A stretch of DNA of 64,000 nucleotides from Stentor roeselii (Eukaryota; Ciliophora; Heterotrichea; Heterotrichida; Stentoridae): NCBI GenBank assembly GCA_006503475.1, contig RSEH01000051.1, positions 122,505-186,504 on the forward strand, read 5' to 3'. Of this stretch, positions 18,055-27,900 are shown piece by piece. Each line of letters begins with the position of its first letter. Position 1 is the first letter of the stretch. The notes under the pieces were generated by a model. The model did no database searches. It was not told the origin of the DNA and saw only the letters and a list, made by a program, of their open reading frames with translations. The translations under genes were made by a program, and so were the position numbers.

Positions 18055-19776
18055 TTATGAATAAGCATCTTCTTTCAAACAAAACGCTTTTTCAAGCTCA
18101 TCGAGATAGGCTTGGCTCACTTCGTACTTTAAAATTTCTTTGGTTAACGAGCTGCAGTCAACACCTGCAGCGAAAACTTGCAAAGTCCCTTCTAAGTCGC
18201 TGCCTAGAACGTACGGCTGGAAAATGCTGAATAATCCAAGACAAGCTGATATTAAAGCAGGCCAGCCATTGACTAAAAAGAAGTCCCAAATGCTTTGAAC
18301 TATCAAGACACTTACTCTTTTACCTATAAGACAGGTAAAAACAGTAAGCAGCCAAGGTGTAACAATAACATCAAGCCTAACCTCAATCCTCTTCAAATGC
18401 CTAGCAAAAAACGGTAGTTTAAGCTTAAGCAGGTACTTCAACTGAAAAATCGCAAGTTTAAGTCTAGTAAATCCAGTTTTCCACAAATCCCCCAAATAAA
18501 AAGGAGGTCTAAGCAAATTAAGCAAAGCACCTAAGACCTCATTACTATCCCTAAAAGCTCCAAGCAAAAAATGCGCAACTTGTTGCATTCCCTGACAATA
18601 CCCAACATTAGGAAAAAGTGCACAAACTCCAATTAAAATTTCTTCAACCTCTTCAAACTGCCCAGGTACTCCTCTATTAACATCTTGCTTAATTTCCTCA
18701 ATGACCTCAGGTAAGACCTCTTGCCCCATGGCAGCGATTTCCGTATCATAAAACTTATTCACATAGACCCTCCAACTGATTCTTCTCGGTACAAGTCCAG
18801 CTCTAGCAATTTTTTTCCAGTTTTTTTTACTTCCCCATTGCGCCAGAGTCAATCTTCTAAGCCTCGAGGAAACCGCGCAAAGTTTCAATTGTTCCGAAAA
18901 ATTCAAAAAAGTGAGAATTTTTTTCCAAGGGTCGCCTTCAAAATGCTGGGTGTTAAGAACTTGTAGATGTTTATTAACTGAAGTAAAAGATTCGTTTAAA
19001 GCTTGAATTTCTTGATCTTTTTGTTGAAGAGATCGCACTAGGTTCCCTTGAGTTTGCTTTAAAAGAAACTTGTCGCCGATTAGGTTTACTACTTTTTTTT
19101 CTAGTTCGGTTAAAACGGTTTGATGAGAAAAAAGCTCGACTTTACTGACCAGGTCGTTTAGAAGAAGCTTTATTGATTCTTTTTCGAAGACTTGAAGTTC
19201 CCGCTCGAAGTACCTTACTCGAAGCCATTCGCGATACTGGGTTTCTCGAAGTTTTATTATTTCTTCTTCGTTTTCTTTATTGCGGATTGCGGAATCTACG
19301 TATTTTCTTAGGCCGACTGAGGAAAAACACTCTTTTGCGTATTTTAGAAGGATTAAGGAATTGGTGTACCATAAGTCTCGGTCTGAAAGGCTTTTACTTG
19401 CAAGAAGAAGGTTTTTTCGACGTGTTTTTAAAGTGATTGGGTAGAGAAGGTCGTTTTCCCGCTTTACTTGAATGCAGGAACCGGAGGAAATGTCTAAAAT
19501 GTCGGGCGTGAAGATCTTTTTTAGACGATTTTTTTCGGTTGATAGGTTTAGGATGTTTAGAGAGTCGTTGAAGTACACACGACTTGAGATCTTCTGACCT
19601 TTAGAGGAAAAAAATATAAACATGTGGTGCTTTGTTAGGTAGCTTATCACTTTTTCAAGAGGAATGCTGTCTGAGGTTATCGAGGACACGTGCTCTTCTG
19701 TGCTTAGGTCACTGTAGCTACCTATGCTGCCTGAGTTGGAACTCTTGTGATTAGTCGTTGTCGTAGTTCGATCCAT
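18055..19776 (-). CDS. TBC-domain RabGAP with F-box-like segment
   Basis: The 573-residue protein has an N-terminal PH-like part (about 45-150: VYFNDSLNILNLS ... LLLASKSLSDRDLWYTN), a coiled coil (about 165-275), an F-box-like helix set (DPWKKILTFLNFSEQLKLC, about 283) and a TBC domain from about 330. Both catalytic fingers are kept: the Arg finger in IKQDVNRG (about 364) and the Gln finger in YCQGM (about 394), so GAP activity towards a Rab is expected. IWDFFLVNG marks the last conserved block. The Rab partner is unknown; a Rab gene lies 10 kb away. F-box-like plus TBC is an uncommon pairing in animals. Confidence 0.9.
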   Translation of the reverse strand: MDRTTTTTNHKSSNSGSIGSYSDLSTEEHVSSITSDSIPLEKVISYLTKHHMFIFFSSKGQKISSRVYFNDSLNILNLSTEKNRLKKIFTPDILDISSGSCIQVKRENDLLYPITLKTRRKNLLLASKSLSDRDLWYTNSLILLKYAKECFSSVGLRKYVDSAIRNKENEEEIIKLRETQYREWLRVRYFERELQVFEKESIKLLLNDLVSKVELFSHQTVLTELEKKVVNLIGDKFLLKQTQGNLVRSLQQKDQEIQALNESFTSVNKHLQVLNTQHFEGDPWKKILTFLNFSEQLKLCAVSSRLRRLTLAQWGSKKNWKKIARAGLVPRRISWRVYVNKFYDTEIAAMGQEVLPEVIEEIKQDVNRGVPGQFEEVEEILIGVCALFPNVGYCQGMQQVAHFLLGAFRDSNEVLGALLNLLRPPFYLGDLWKTGFTRLKLAIFQLKYLLKLKLPFFARHLKRIEVRLDVIVTPWLLTVFTCLIGKRVSVLIVQSIWDFFLVNGWPALISACLGLFSIFQPYVLGSDLEGTLQVFAAGVDCSSLTKEILKYEVSQAYLDELEKAFCLKEDAYS

Positions 19777-19872
19777 TTTAGGTTAATAACAGCGGATTTA
19801 AATAAATTGACTAACTGATTATTTTTAGGAAATTGATTTGAGGCTAGATTAAAATAAGGGATTTAATAATTC

Positions 19873-20565
19873 ATGGAGTTCGAATATGAAGACCTCATTT
19901 ATCTTGCAAGGATTGCTGAACAAGGCGAAAGATTTGATGAAATGATGGATTTTGTAAAACAATTACTAAAAAGATGCGAAGATATTGGAGCGCAAGAAAG
20001 AAACCTGTTGTCAGTCTCATTTAAAAATGCTGTCAATAAACGAAGAAGCTCTTTAAGGATTTTAGATAATTTCGACCTAAAAGATGACAGAAAAAACATG
20101 AGCAAAGACATAATTTTAAAAAAGCAACGTACTTTAATAGACCAAGAACTAAAATCCATCTGTAAAGACGCTATCGAAACAGTAGAGCACTTACTCGAAA
20201 GAACTGAAGAAGTAGAAAACCAAGTCTTTTTACTAAAGATGAAAGCAGACTACTTCAGATACATGTGCGAATATGACAGAACTGACACAAAATCTTCTTT
20301 AATCATGCGAGCTGAAGAATTTTATAAAAAAGCTTTGAAATCAGCTGAAAGTCTCAGTGAAGCCAACCCGATCAAACTAGGACTACTGCTCAACTTGACT
20401 GTTTTTTATTATGAAGTCATGGATGAACGAGACAAAGCTTGTGAAATGGCGAGAAAGACACTTGATGAAGGAATTGCTGACCTTGAAAGAATTCCAGAAA
20501 CTTCACATAAAGAATCTTCGATGATTCTTCAACTTTTTCGGGATAATTTATCAATCTGGGCATAA
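19873..20565 (+). CDS. 14-3-3 protein
   Basis: The 230-residue product matches the 14-3-3 family over its full length. The signature RNLLSVSFKNAVNKRRSSLRI region sits near residue 42, the LKMKADYFRYMCEY block near 125, and NPIKLGLLLNLTVFYYEV near 165. The Lys/Arg/Tyr phosphopeptide pocket residues appear kept. Usual members are dimers that bind phosphoserine/threonine motifs. It ends at SIWA, so the acidic, variable C-terminal tail is nearly absent, somewhat shorter than the usual 245-255 residues. It is divergent from the TBC gene (96 bp) and convergent with the ACP-like gene (13 bp between stops). Confidence 0.95.
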   Translation: MEFEYEDLIYLARIAEQGERFDEMMDFVKQLLKRCEDIGAQERNLLSVSFKNAVNKRRSSLRILDNFDLKDDRKNMSKDIILKKQRTLIDQELKSICKDAIETVEHLLERTEEVENQVFLLKMKADYFRYMCEYDRTDTKSSLIMRAEEFYKKALKSAESLSEANPIKLGLLLNLTVFYYEVMDERDKACEMARKTLDEGIADLERIPETSHKESSMILQLFRDNLSIWA

Positions 20566-20578
20566 TAATCCTAACTAG

Positions 20579-21130
20579 TTAAACTACGTATCTATCCATA
20601 GTCAGATACCCGACGACGTCTTCCAAAGTTTTCAAATTATCAAAAACATTATCTTCAAAAACAGTTCCAAACTCCTGCTCAACAGAAGTCAAAAATGCGA
20701 TTCTTTCATAATCATCAAACTTAAGTCCCTGCAACAAAGTCGCTTTCCAATCCAATTTCCTCAAATCAACCTGCTGAAAATGTCTCAAAATATGAAAAAT
20801 CCTTGTTTTAATCTCACTGACAGGTACAGTCTGATTATTCGGGTCATAGTCTCCCAAATGGTTATTCCTTGTTTCAGCATCAAGAATTTTAGTAATATTT
20901 TTTCCTTCAGAGTCAATATCACGTTGCCACATAATCCTAGGAGACTTTTCCCAGTTCTTACTATTTTCAATATCATGAGCTGATTGCTGATATCCTCTTT
21001 CTTCCGGAGTCTCATCTCCAAAAACATTAGAATCCGCATAATGCCACCAGTTAACAGTCCATCTTTCAGACTTATCTTCAAAGCCGTAAAACCTGCATAA
21101 TGCTCTTGCTTTAGTGAAACGAGAAAGCAT
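20579..21130 (-). CDS. Acyl-carrier-protein-like, lacking the attachment serine
   Basis: The 183-residue protein has an N-terminal 100-residue extension that begins with a basic, mitochondrial-like leader (MLSRFTKARALCRFYGF), followed by a C-terminal ACP fold: EIKTRIFHILRHF ... GLKFDDYERIAFLTSVEQEF ... LKTLEDVVGYL. In ACPs the D-S-L motif carries the phosphopantetheine; here the equivalent is D-D-Y, with Asp140 where the serine should be, so it cannot be a normal acyl carrier. A structural ACP-like subunit in a mitochondrial complex (complex I, ribosome or LYR-protein assembly) is plausible but inferred. It starts 26 bp from a divergent gene. Confidence 0.8.
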   Translation of the reverse strand: MLSRFTKARALCRFYGFEDKSERWTVNWWHYADSNVFGDETPEERGYQQSAHDIENSKNWEKSPRIMWQRDIDSEGKNITKILDAETRNNHLGDYDPNNQTVPVSEIKTRIFHILRHFQQVDLRKLDWKATLLQGLKFDDYERIAFLTSVEQEFGTVFEDNVFDNLKTLEDVVGYLTMDRYVV

Positions 21131-21156
21131 TTTTATTAGGGTTTTGATAGAAAATT
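21131..21156. promoter_or_regulatory. 26-bp divergent spacer
   Basis: Only 26 bp separate the start codons of the ACP-like gene (minus, CCCTAATAAAAATG) and the small coiled-coil gene (plus). Promoter function is inferred from position. Confidence 0.4.
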
Positions 21157-21507
21157 ATGGAAATTCAAGTCAAACAGGCTGTCGGAGAAGCTGATGAAGA
21201 TGAGGAAAATGAAACGGGTCTTGAGGGACTTCCACCTGAAGAGGCTTTGGAGAAGGAAATTGAAAATTATCGGTCTGCTGATGTTGCAAGGATTCATCTT
21301 GAAATACATCAGATTGACTTGGCTCAGAATCAAAAAATTCAGGGTGTTAAAATTTCTGAGATTCAGTTTGCGGAAATTGAAAAGTATCTTGAAAAACTTC
21401 AGAAAGTTGTGGAAAGGAAAAATCTTTTGGATAAAAAAGCGAATGGAATTAGAAAAAGATTTTCTAAGGTTGTTGAGGTACTTAGGAAGAAAAAGGTTTT
21501 TAAATAA
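21157..21507 (+). CDS. Small coiled-coil protein (116 aa), unknown
   Basis: An acidic N-terminus (EADEDEENETG) is followed by a continuous charged helix (ALEKEIENYRSADVARIHLE ... EIEKYLEKLQKVVERKNLLDKK) ending in a basic KRFSKVVEVLRKKKVFK. Size and shape resemble small subunits of BLOC/BORC-type or dynein-associated complexes, but I see no diagnostic motif. It is convergent with the aldo-keto reductase (72 bp). Confidence 0.7.
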   Translation: MEIQVKQAVGEADEDEENETGLEGLPPEEALEKEIENYRSADVARIHLEIHQIDLAQNQKIQGVKISEIQFAEIEKYLEKLQKVVERKNLLDKKANGIRKRFSKVVEVLRKKKVFK

Positions 21508-21579
21508 GGGTGGAATAATAGGTTAGATTTTTTTGGGTTTGGGGGATGGAAGGATTGGTTTTGAATGGGGTTGCTTAAC

Positions 21580-22497
21580 TTACTTAAAAATATTGAACCC
21601 ATAAAACTTAGAAGGGTCAAGATAAGTCCCTTGATCAGGAATTGCATTGATCTTCTCAATATCCTCATCATCTAAAACCAAATTCCTACTTTCTAAATTT
21701 TCTCTCATCCTACTTTCATTTAAAGTCTTACAAATAACAGCACATTTTCTACTCAAGCACCAAGCGATAAGTACCTGAGCAGGACTACGGCCATGCTTTC
21801 TAGAAATCTCTAAAACAACTGGGTCATCCATGATGCATTTGTCCAAATTGGTAAGATGATCAAGTTTACTTCCATAAATAACCCGATAAGCGACAGGCAA
21901 GATTGAATTTCGCTGACAGAACTCAACAAGTTCGACTCTTTTGTTATATGGATTGATTTCTAGTTGGTTAATATCTGGTATTATGTTGGCATAGCCAAAC
22001 ATATCATTTAATAGAGCGACGGTCCAGTTGGAGACTCCGATTGAGCGAACTAGACCTTCTTGCTTCACTTGTTCCATTTGGGCCCAGACAAGATGCAAAG
22101 GGTACCTATCAAGTTTTGGTTTCTCTACAAAAGGAGGAGGCTCAATATCAGTAGGCTCAGTTGCGAATGGCCAATGCAAGAGATACTGGTCCACATATGT
22201 TACCTGCAGTCTTTGAAGACTATAAATAAGTGCTTCTCGCACTTTTCTATATCTCGATATGAAGCATTTCGTTGTGATGAAAATTTCTTCCCTTCTTTTC
22301 TCTCCAGATGTGAAAAGCTCGTTGAGTGCTTCTCCTACTTCGGACTCGTTACCGTAAACTGCTGCTGTGTCGATATGGGTGAAACCTGCTTGAATCGCAG
22401 ATATGACTCTTGATTTTGTTTCAGATTTTGGGATTCGTGAGACTCCGAATGACATAGTTGGCATCTTGTGGCCTGAACGTAGTTCTAGTTCATTCAT
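21580..22497 (-). CDS. Aldo-keto reductase
   Basis: The 305-residue protein covers the family's full TIM barrel. The catalytic tetrad is complete: Asp43 and Tyr48 in HIDTAAVYGNE, Lys77 in FITTKCF and His108 in YLLHWP. GVSNW near 157 and the late NADPH-binding region VICKTLNESRMRENL are present. It should reduce aldehydes or ketones with NADPH. In the usual late motif IPKS/T, the Lys is present in ICKT. The substrate cannot be told. The start context is AACAATAAAAATG. Confidence 0.94.
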   Translation of the reverse strand: MNELELRSGHKMPTMSFGVSRIPKSETKSRVISAIQAGFTHIDTAAVYGNESEVGEALNELFTSGEKRREEIFITTKCFISRYRKVREALIYSLQRLQVTYVDQYLLHWPFATEPTDIEPPPFVEKPKLDRYPLHLVWAQMEQVKQEGLVRSIGVSNWTVALLNDMFGYANIIPDINQLEINPYNKRVELVEFCQRNSILPVAYRVIYGSKLDHLTNLDKCIMDDPVVLEISRKHGRSPAQVLIAWCLSRKCAVICKTLNESRMRENLESRNLVLDDEDIEKINAIPDQGTYLDPSKFYGFNIFK

Positions 22498-24612
22498 TTT
22501 TATTGTTTAATTAAAGATGATGAGAGAGAGTTCGGGTAAGGTATTATTATGCAGATGTGATTAATTATAATAAAAATGCTTGTTTTTTATAGATTTGGAT
22601 TTTTTGTTTTACTGAAACTAGAAAATTTATTGGGTAAACTATTTCCTGATGTATTTCTGAATGTTATATTGAAATGAAATCAAGTTTAAAGTGAAATTTC
22701 TGAAATTTAATTGACTGAAAACTAAAGAATTATTATTTTTCTTATGAAAATCTATGACTCAAGTTGATTTCATGGTATAAAACCAATTAAGAGTTTCTTT
22801 TAATAGTTAGGTTTTACTCACTTCAGTAGATTCATATTTAAAGTTACTTGAGTTTAAGATTTTGGAATGAAATTTTTTTAAAACCAATCATTTATTATAT
22901 TTAAATTGAATGCTTCGAATTCTTGATTTTTAATGAAGAAAATGACTCTGAATCTACTAATCCAATTTTTTTCTTTATTCCTGCTCACTATTTCAAAATT
23001 TCTTTTATAAAATCTTCAATCTCTGTTTCAGTGAATCCATAATGTTCACTAAATTTACTATAAAATGATTCTTTTACTGAATCATGGAAGAGAGTGTTGA
23101 TCCCCGAAAAGATCTCCTCTTTAGAAGGTTGGGTTTCCCCTTTAAATACTGACAGCTGAACTAAATTAGTGTAATTTTAATACAGAAATGTATTTCTGTA
23201 GAATTCACAAGCATAGTCATACAAATCGAACTCTTGATTTGATATTAACTTATATTTGCCCAACCCCCTTGGTGCTATTACAAGTTCAACTTCATGTTTC
23301 ATCAAATTTTTTATAAGAGAGATTTATCAAGTAAAGGGCAATTATCTAGAATTTTCTAGTCTAAAAATTCTCGGGAAAGGATTATTTGTCGAGAATCTCT
23401 TTCTGATAGCTTTGCCAGAGTATATAGCACTCCTAGTTAACCATTTTAACATTATAAAAATCCCTAACATACTGAAATTATACTTTCTACCTTATTAAAA
23501 TTTAACTAAGTATAATTAATCTTTGAAAAATCCAATCATACTGAAAAATTTTGATTAGGTATTGATTTTTGCTTAATTATTTTATATTCCCTGGCTTTTT
23601 TAATAAACACTTTGAAAATATTTGTTTAGTTTATTTGCAACAAGCTTTAATAATCAGAAGTCTTACTGATTAGAACATATTTTTATCTAAGTATCAATTT
23701 ATCTTGATAATTTCTATTACCTTAAAGAATATGATTTTCCAAATATACCTAGATTTTGATTAAATATTGAAAAAATTGATATAGGAATTCTTAATTCTTA
23801 ATAGAAACTAAGGCCTAGCTATTAGTAGATATGATCTTCAAAAGGTTTAATAAAAAATCAATCAATTGTAGAAATTTTAAATGATAGGCACCTGAAATTT
23901 TGAATAATAAGATATAATTTTGAGGACTAGTCCTTAATATTTGTTGTTTACTTCCGAAAAAGTCTATTAACTACAAAAACAATTAGTTGTTCAAAAAAAA
24001 TCGAAAATGATAAGTTCACTTATACTGCAATGAAATCTAATGGGATGTAATTCTGACTGAAAATAAGAGATTTACAGATAGCTTTTATGTATATCTGTGA
24101 CCAAGTTTGAAATCGATAATTTGAGATAGCCTGGCCGAGAGTTTAACTGAGCGTTTAATCATAATATTTTAATTTAAATTATTGGCATCTAAGAACGAAA
24201 CTTGGTTTTAAACTACTTTCATTTATAAAATTTCTGAAGTATTTGGATTTAAAGATATTTTCACTAATGATTCATTAAACACTTCATTTAAAATTTTCTA
24301 AAAATAAATCAAGGTTCAAGTTGTAATCAATGTGAATATTTCATACATTTTCAAACCTTGTTGTCTAGACAAAATGAAATAGGTGTTGAATTTCGATTTT
24401 TATTAAGAATGGATTTCAGTCACAATCAAATCTACTTGAAATTCATTTTCCTAAAGTGTTAAATCACCTTTCTGCCTTATTTATATCAAGACATCAAATA
24501 AAAACTTTCCTTACATAAATTTATAAACTTTATTCGATAGATTAACATATACTTCATTCTAAAATATTCAAAATTCAACTCACTAATAATTAATGACTAT
24601 AGATATTCCTCG
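22498..24612. other. Gene-poor AT-rich region, 2.1 kb, with relic A
   Basis: Apart from the relic at 22988-23302 I see no coding, tRNA or repeat signal. Sequence from 23,500 to 24,600 is AT-rich and low in complexity. Confidence 0.5.
22988..23302 (-). pseudogene. Relic A: decayed 104-codon gene, related to relic B
   Basis: A minus-strand frame of 105 codons runs from an ATG at 23302 to a TAG, broken once by TAA at 23177-23179. It encodes MKHEVELVIAPRGLGKYKL, then DLYDYACEFYRNTF, the stop, then FKGETQPSKEEIFSGINTLF and a C-terminal YGFTETEIEDFIKEILK. No 15-16 nt GT-AG intron removes the TAA, so a disabled gene is the simplest reading. The DNA matches relic B on the opposite strand near 40.2 kb. 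The family is not recognised. Confidence 0.6.
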
Positions 24613-26070
24613 CTAATACCCCAACATCGGATATCTCTTCCTAATTCTCTCCACAACTTCTCTCGCCGCATCTTTAACCCCAGGTCTCTCTAAAAAAAAG
24701 AACTGCGGCAAGAAAATCCCTTTTCCAAACTTCAACTCTTCCTGAATCCATGCAAAATCGACATCAATCCTTAAAATCCTTGCCAAATCTCTAACATAAC
24801 TAAAATGATCATAAGGTTGTTTAAGTCCTCTAAAAGTCCTGATATATTCCTCATCCCTTATCCCCTGATCAATTTCATCAGAAGATATCAAAAGATTTCC
24901 CATCATAAAGCTGAATCCGAGTTCAGCTTCCATTTCATATCTCGCCAAAACTCCAAAAACATAATTTCCAACAAAGCAAAACCTTGGAAGTTGAGGATGA
25001 AAGACTGATCGAAACAAAACAGTTGCTAAAAGTCTTGAAGACTTATCAAACTGAATAATCTTTAAAATATCTTCAGATAAAAAGGAATAATCCGAGTTAT
25101 ACCCAGTGCTCACTAAGACCACCTCAGCTTCAACAAGTCGCCCATCATTTAAAACCACTCCTTTTTCATAAAAATGACTGACTTCCCCTTGAATACATCT
25201 AATTTCCTTATTAAATACTGCCTTTTGGTAATCCTCTCCTAAAACATACATGTTTACAAAGTTTGACTTGAGAAACTCTTCTGAAATTTCCCATTCAGGA
25301 AGGATTTTTCCAGGATTTCCTAAAAATCCGAGAAGATCTTCACTTATCTTCGAACTTCTTTCAAGTGACGGAAGGATTTGATAGTCATTTTTTAGTTCTT
25401 CAAGTTTGTAATAAAAGAACTCATAAGGGATTTCATTTAAGTACTTAGGCATGCAGATACTTGCTTGTTTATAAACTTGTGTCACACTCGCTGCTGTTCG
25501 AAGCGCATCAACAGCGACGTCTGAAGCAGTCGAGCTTTTTCCAATAGACAAAACATTTTTTCCTTGAAAAACTTGAGGATCTCGATACTTGCCTCCAGCG
25601 ACAATAATACCTTGAAAGCTTTCAGCATTAGGAAAAGGATTTATTTCTTCTGAGTACTTCCCTGAAGCGACTACTACAAATTTAAAGATTTTTTCATGAA
25701 AATTTCCAGATTCTTCCCATCGGACGAGATAATCTTCACCATTTTTTTCAACTCGCAGTACCTGCGAGTTAAGATGAATGTATTGGTCTAGGCCGTGTTT
25801 AGCGGTGTAAAGACAGAGGTACTCATAAACCTCGTCTCTTTTTGGGTAGTCTTCGTGAGTTGAGGGCCAGGGCATGTCAGAAAAAGACATAAAATCTTTA
25901 AAAGTGTTTGTGTGCATCGAGTCCCATGCACCGATGTTGGAAGGAAGACAGTTCCAGATACCTCCTTTTCTTGAAGATTTTTCGAATATCACTGGGGTTA
26001 GACTCAAGTCGAGACATTTTTTACCTGATGCGATTCCTGAGAACCCTGCACCAATGATGCAAACTTCCAT
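24613..26070 (-). CDS. Flavin-containing monooxygenase, diverged NADPH site (copy 2)
   Basis: The 485-residue FMO-like protein begins with the FAD dinucleotide fold (IIGAGFSG, residues 5-12), followed by GGIWN and the conserved FSDMPWP stretch. In the second (NADPH) Rossmann motif, GxGxxG is replaced by GKSSTAS (177-183), and the FMO identifying motif FxGxxxHxxxY lacks its His (FQGIIVAGGKYR). Full FMOs oxidise soft nucleophiles (N, S) using NADPH; the altered cofactor site suggests changed or lost activity. It lies 18 nt downstream of the better-conserved paralog and is evidently a tandem duplicate. Confidence 0.87.
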   Translation of the reverse strand: MEVCIIGAGFSGIASGKKCLDLSLTPVIFEKSSRKGGIWNCLPSNIGAWDSMHTNTFKDFMSFSDMPWPSTHEDYPKRDEVYEYLCLYTAKHGLDQYIHLNSQVLRVEKNGEDYLVRWEESGNFHEKIFKFVVVASGKYSEEINPFPNAESFQGIIVAGGKYRDPQVFQGKNVLSIGKSSTASDVAVDALRTAASVTQVYKQASICMPKYLNEIPYEFFYYKLEELKNDYQILPSLERSSKISEDLLGFLGNPGKILPEWEISEEFLKSNFVNMYVLGEDYQKAVFNKEIRCIQGEVSHFYEKGVVLNDGRLVEAEVVLVSTGYNSDYSFLSEDILKIIQFDKSSRLLATVLFRSVFHPQLPRFCFVGNYVFGVLARYEMEAELGFSFMMGNLLISSDEIDQGIRDEEYIRTFRGLKQPYDHFSYVRDLARILRIDVDFAWIQEELKFGKGIFLPQFFFLERPGVKDAAREVVERIRKRYPMLGY

Positions 26071-26088
26071 TATTAGGAATAAAGATTA

Positions 26089-27558
26089 TTATAATTTTGC
26101 TGTTGAGGATTTAAAGTCTTTTGTGAAATTTTCGCAGATTTTTGATTGGCCTTTGCGATCTGTGAATAAAAAGTAAGGGACGAAGGGACCTGAGGAGAGA
26201 CCGAGAGTTCCTTTTATGTAGTCGAGGTTTGGATTGTGTTTTAAGATTCGTAGACATTCTTTTAAGTAACCTAGAGGATCGTAGTCGGAATAGAATTTTG
26301 AAAGGTTTTCACGAATCCAGTGCTCTTGGTTTATACCTTGCCATTGATGGTGAATGCTCAAGTTAAGTACTCCTGAAAAAACCCTAACAACAATTTCAGC
26401 CTGCAATTCAAACCTTCCCGCTCCTCCAAAAACAAACCCAACAAATCCAAGTCCAGGTAAATCCGGATGCAAGACTCTCCGATAAGCCAAAAAAGGACAC
26501 AATCGATTTTCCCTCTGATACTTTAAAACATTCTTAATCCCCTGAGACAAAAACTCTAAATTGACACAATACCCAGTGCAAAGTACGACAACATCCGCAA
26601 GAACAATTTTTCCATTTTTCAAAACAACAGCATTTTCATTGAATCTTTCGACATCGCCTTGAAAACATCGAATTTTTCCTTTCTTTACAGCGTCGACATA
26701 CTCCAAACTACAAGAATGCTGCCCATGTTGACCTTTTTCAGCAAGTTCTTCATCACTTATATGCCAATCTTTCAGTATTTCTCCAGGATTTCCTACAGTT
26801 TTCATCAATTTCGCCTGGTTTCCAGGAACTGTGTCTGGAAAATTGATGAAATTTCGAAAAGATGAAAAATTACTGACTGTGTTAAAAATATAGTCATATG
26901 GAGCATTTTTCACGGTTTTTGGAATTATGATCATTTTGCTTCGCCAGATTTGGGTCACTTGTTCTGATGTTTTTGAAGCTTCTAAAGAGATTTCAGAACC
27001 TGAGACTCCTTTTCCGATGCAGACTACTTTTTTGTCTTTGAATAGGGAAGGGTTGCGGTACTCGCTTGAATGAAGGATAAGTCCTTTGAATTGGGATGAA
27101 CCTGGAAAGCGTTTTGAGGATGGAGGCTGTTGGAAACGCCCGGTAGCGATGATGACGAACGGAAAGTGCTTTGAAAATGTTTCAAGACCTGTTCTCCAGA
27201 AAACTTGATACCCTGGGTTAGCGAATTCCACTGAAACCACTTCAGATGAACCTTGAAAGTAACGAGACAGGTCGTGCTTTAAGATATAAGAGTCCAGATA
27301 AGCAGTAAAACGATCTCCTTTTGGAAACGCCGCGTCTGATAAGGGCCAAAGATGATCTGAGTAGCCTGCAAGATGCTTACTTCCGTTTAAATGAAGAGAA
27401 TCCCAAATACCTGCATCTTTTGATTTATTTTTCCAAAGTCCTCCTAGATTTGATGATTTGTCTAAAATTGTTGGATGTAAATTTTGGCTTAAAGCTACTT
27501 TGCAGGAAATGATTCCAGAATACCCTCCTCCTATTATGCAAACTTCCATTTTTATCAT
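26089..27558 (-). CDS. Flavin-containing monooxygenase (copy 1)
   Basis: This 489-residue paralog keeps both dinucleotide motifs: IIGGGYSG near residue 8 and IGKGVSGSE (181-189), and the FMO motif FKGLILHSSEYR (157-168) with its His. GGLW and FVIIATGRFQQP follow the family pattern. It should be an active flavin- and NADPH-dependent monooxygenase. The start may be M1 or the ATG at codon 4 (MEVCIIGGG), which matches the start of the tandem copy. Codon skew changes near 26,380. Confidence 0.9.
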   Translation of the reverse strand: MIKMEVCIIGGGYSGIISCKVALSQNLHPTILDKSSNLGGLWKNKSKDAGIWDSLHLNGSKHLAGYSDHLWPLSDAAFPKGDRFTAYLDSYILKHDLSRYFQGSSEVVSVEFANPGYQVFWRTGLETFSKHFPFVIIATGRFQQPPSSKRFPGSSQFKGLILHSSEYRNPSLFKDKKVVCIGKGVSGSEISLEASKTSEQVTQIWRSKMIIIPKTVKNAPYDYIFNTVSNFSSFRNFINFPDTVPGNQAKLMKTVGNPGEILKDWHISDEELAEKGQHGQHSCSLEYVDAVKKGKIRCFQGDVERFNENAVVLKNGKIVLADVVVLCTGYCVNLEFLSQGIKNVLKYQRENRLCPFLAYRRVLHPDLPGLGFVGFVFGGAGRFELQAEIVVRVFSGVLNLSIHHQWQGINQEHWIRENLSKFYSDYDPLGYLKECLRILKHNPNLDYIKGTLGLSSGPFVPYFLFTDRKGQSKICENFTKDFKSSTAKL

Positions 27559-27900
27559 TTTAGAGAAGGTGATTTGGTGTGGTTCGTTCTTTTTAGTTGA
27601 TTTGTATGGATTTGAAGAAGAATCAATAATTTTTCAGAGATTTTTTTAATTTAATCTCATCTTTAATGTTAATATTGAAGTTAAATTAATTTTAAGTATC
27701 TTCATCTAAGCATCTAAATATCGCTTAAATTTTCTCTTAAAAAAAAATTTTCATAATTTCCTCTTATTTAATTCACCCATAATAATTTTCTAAAAATCTA
27801 TAGACTTTTCATATTCTTAAAGTCATTAAAAACATTATCTAATTCATGATAAAGACTAATATTCAATTATTTTTTTTAATTTCTATAAAACCTAATTAAT
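27559..27900. other. Intergenic, no feature seen
   Basis: This AT-rich 342-bp spacer separates two minus-strand genes; no coding or RNA signal is visible. Confidence 0.5.
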
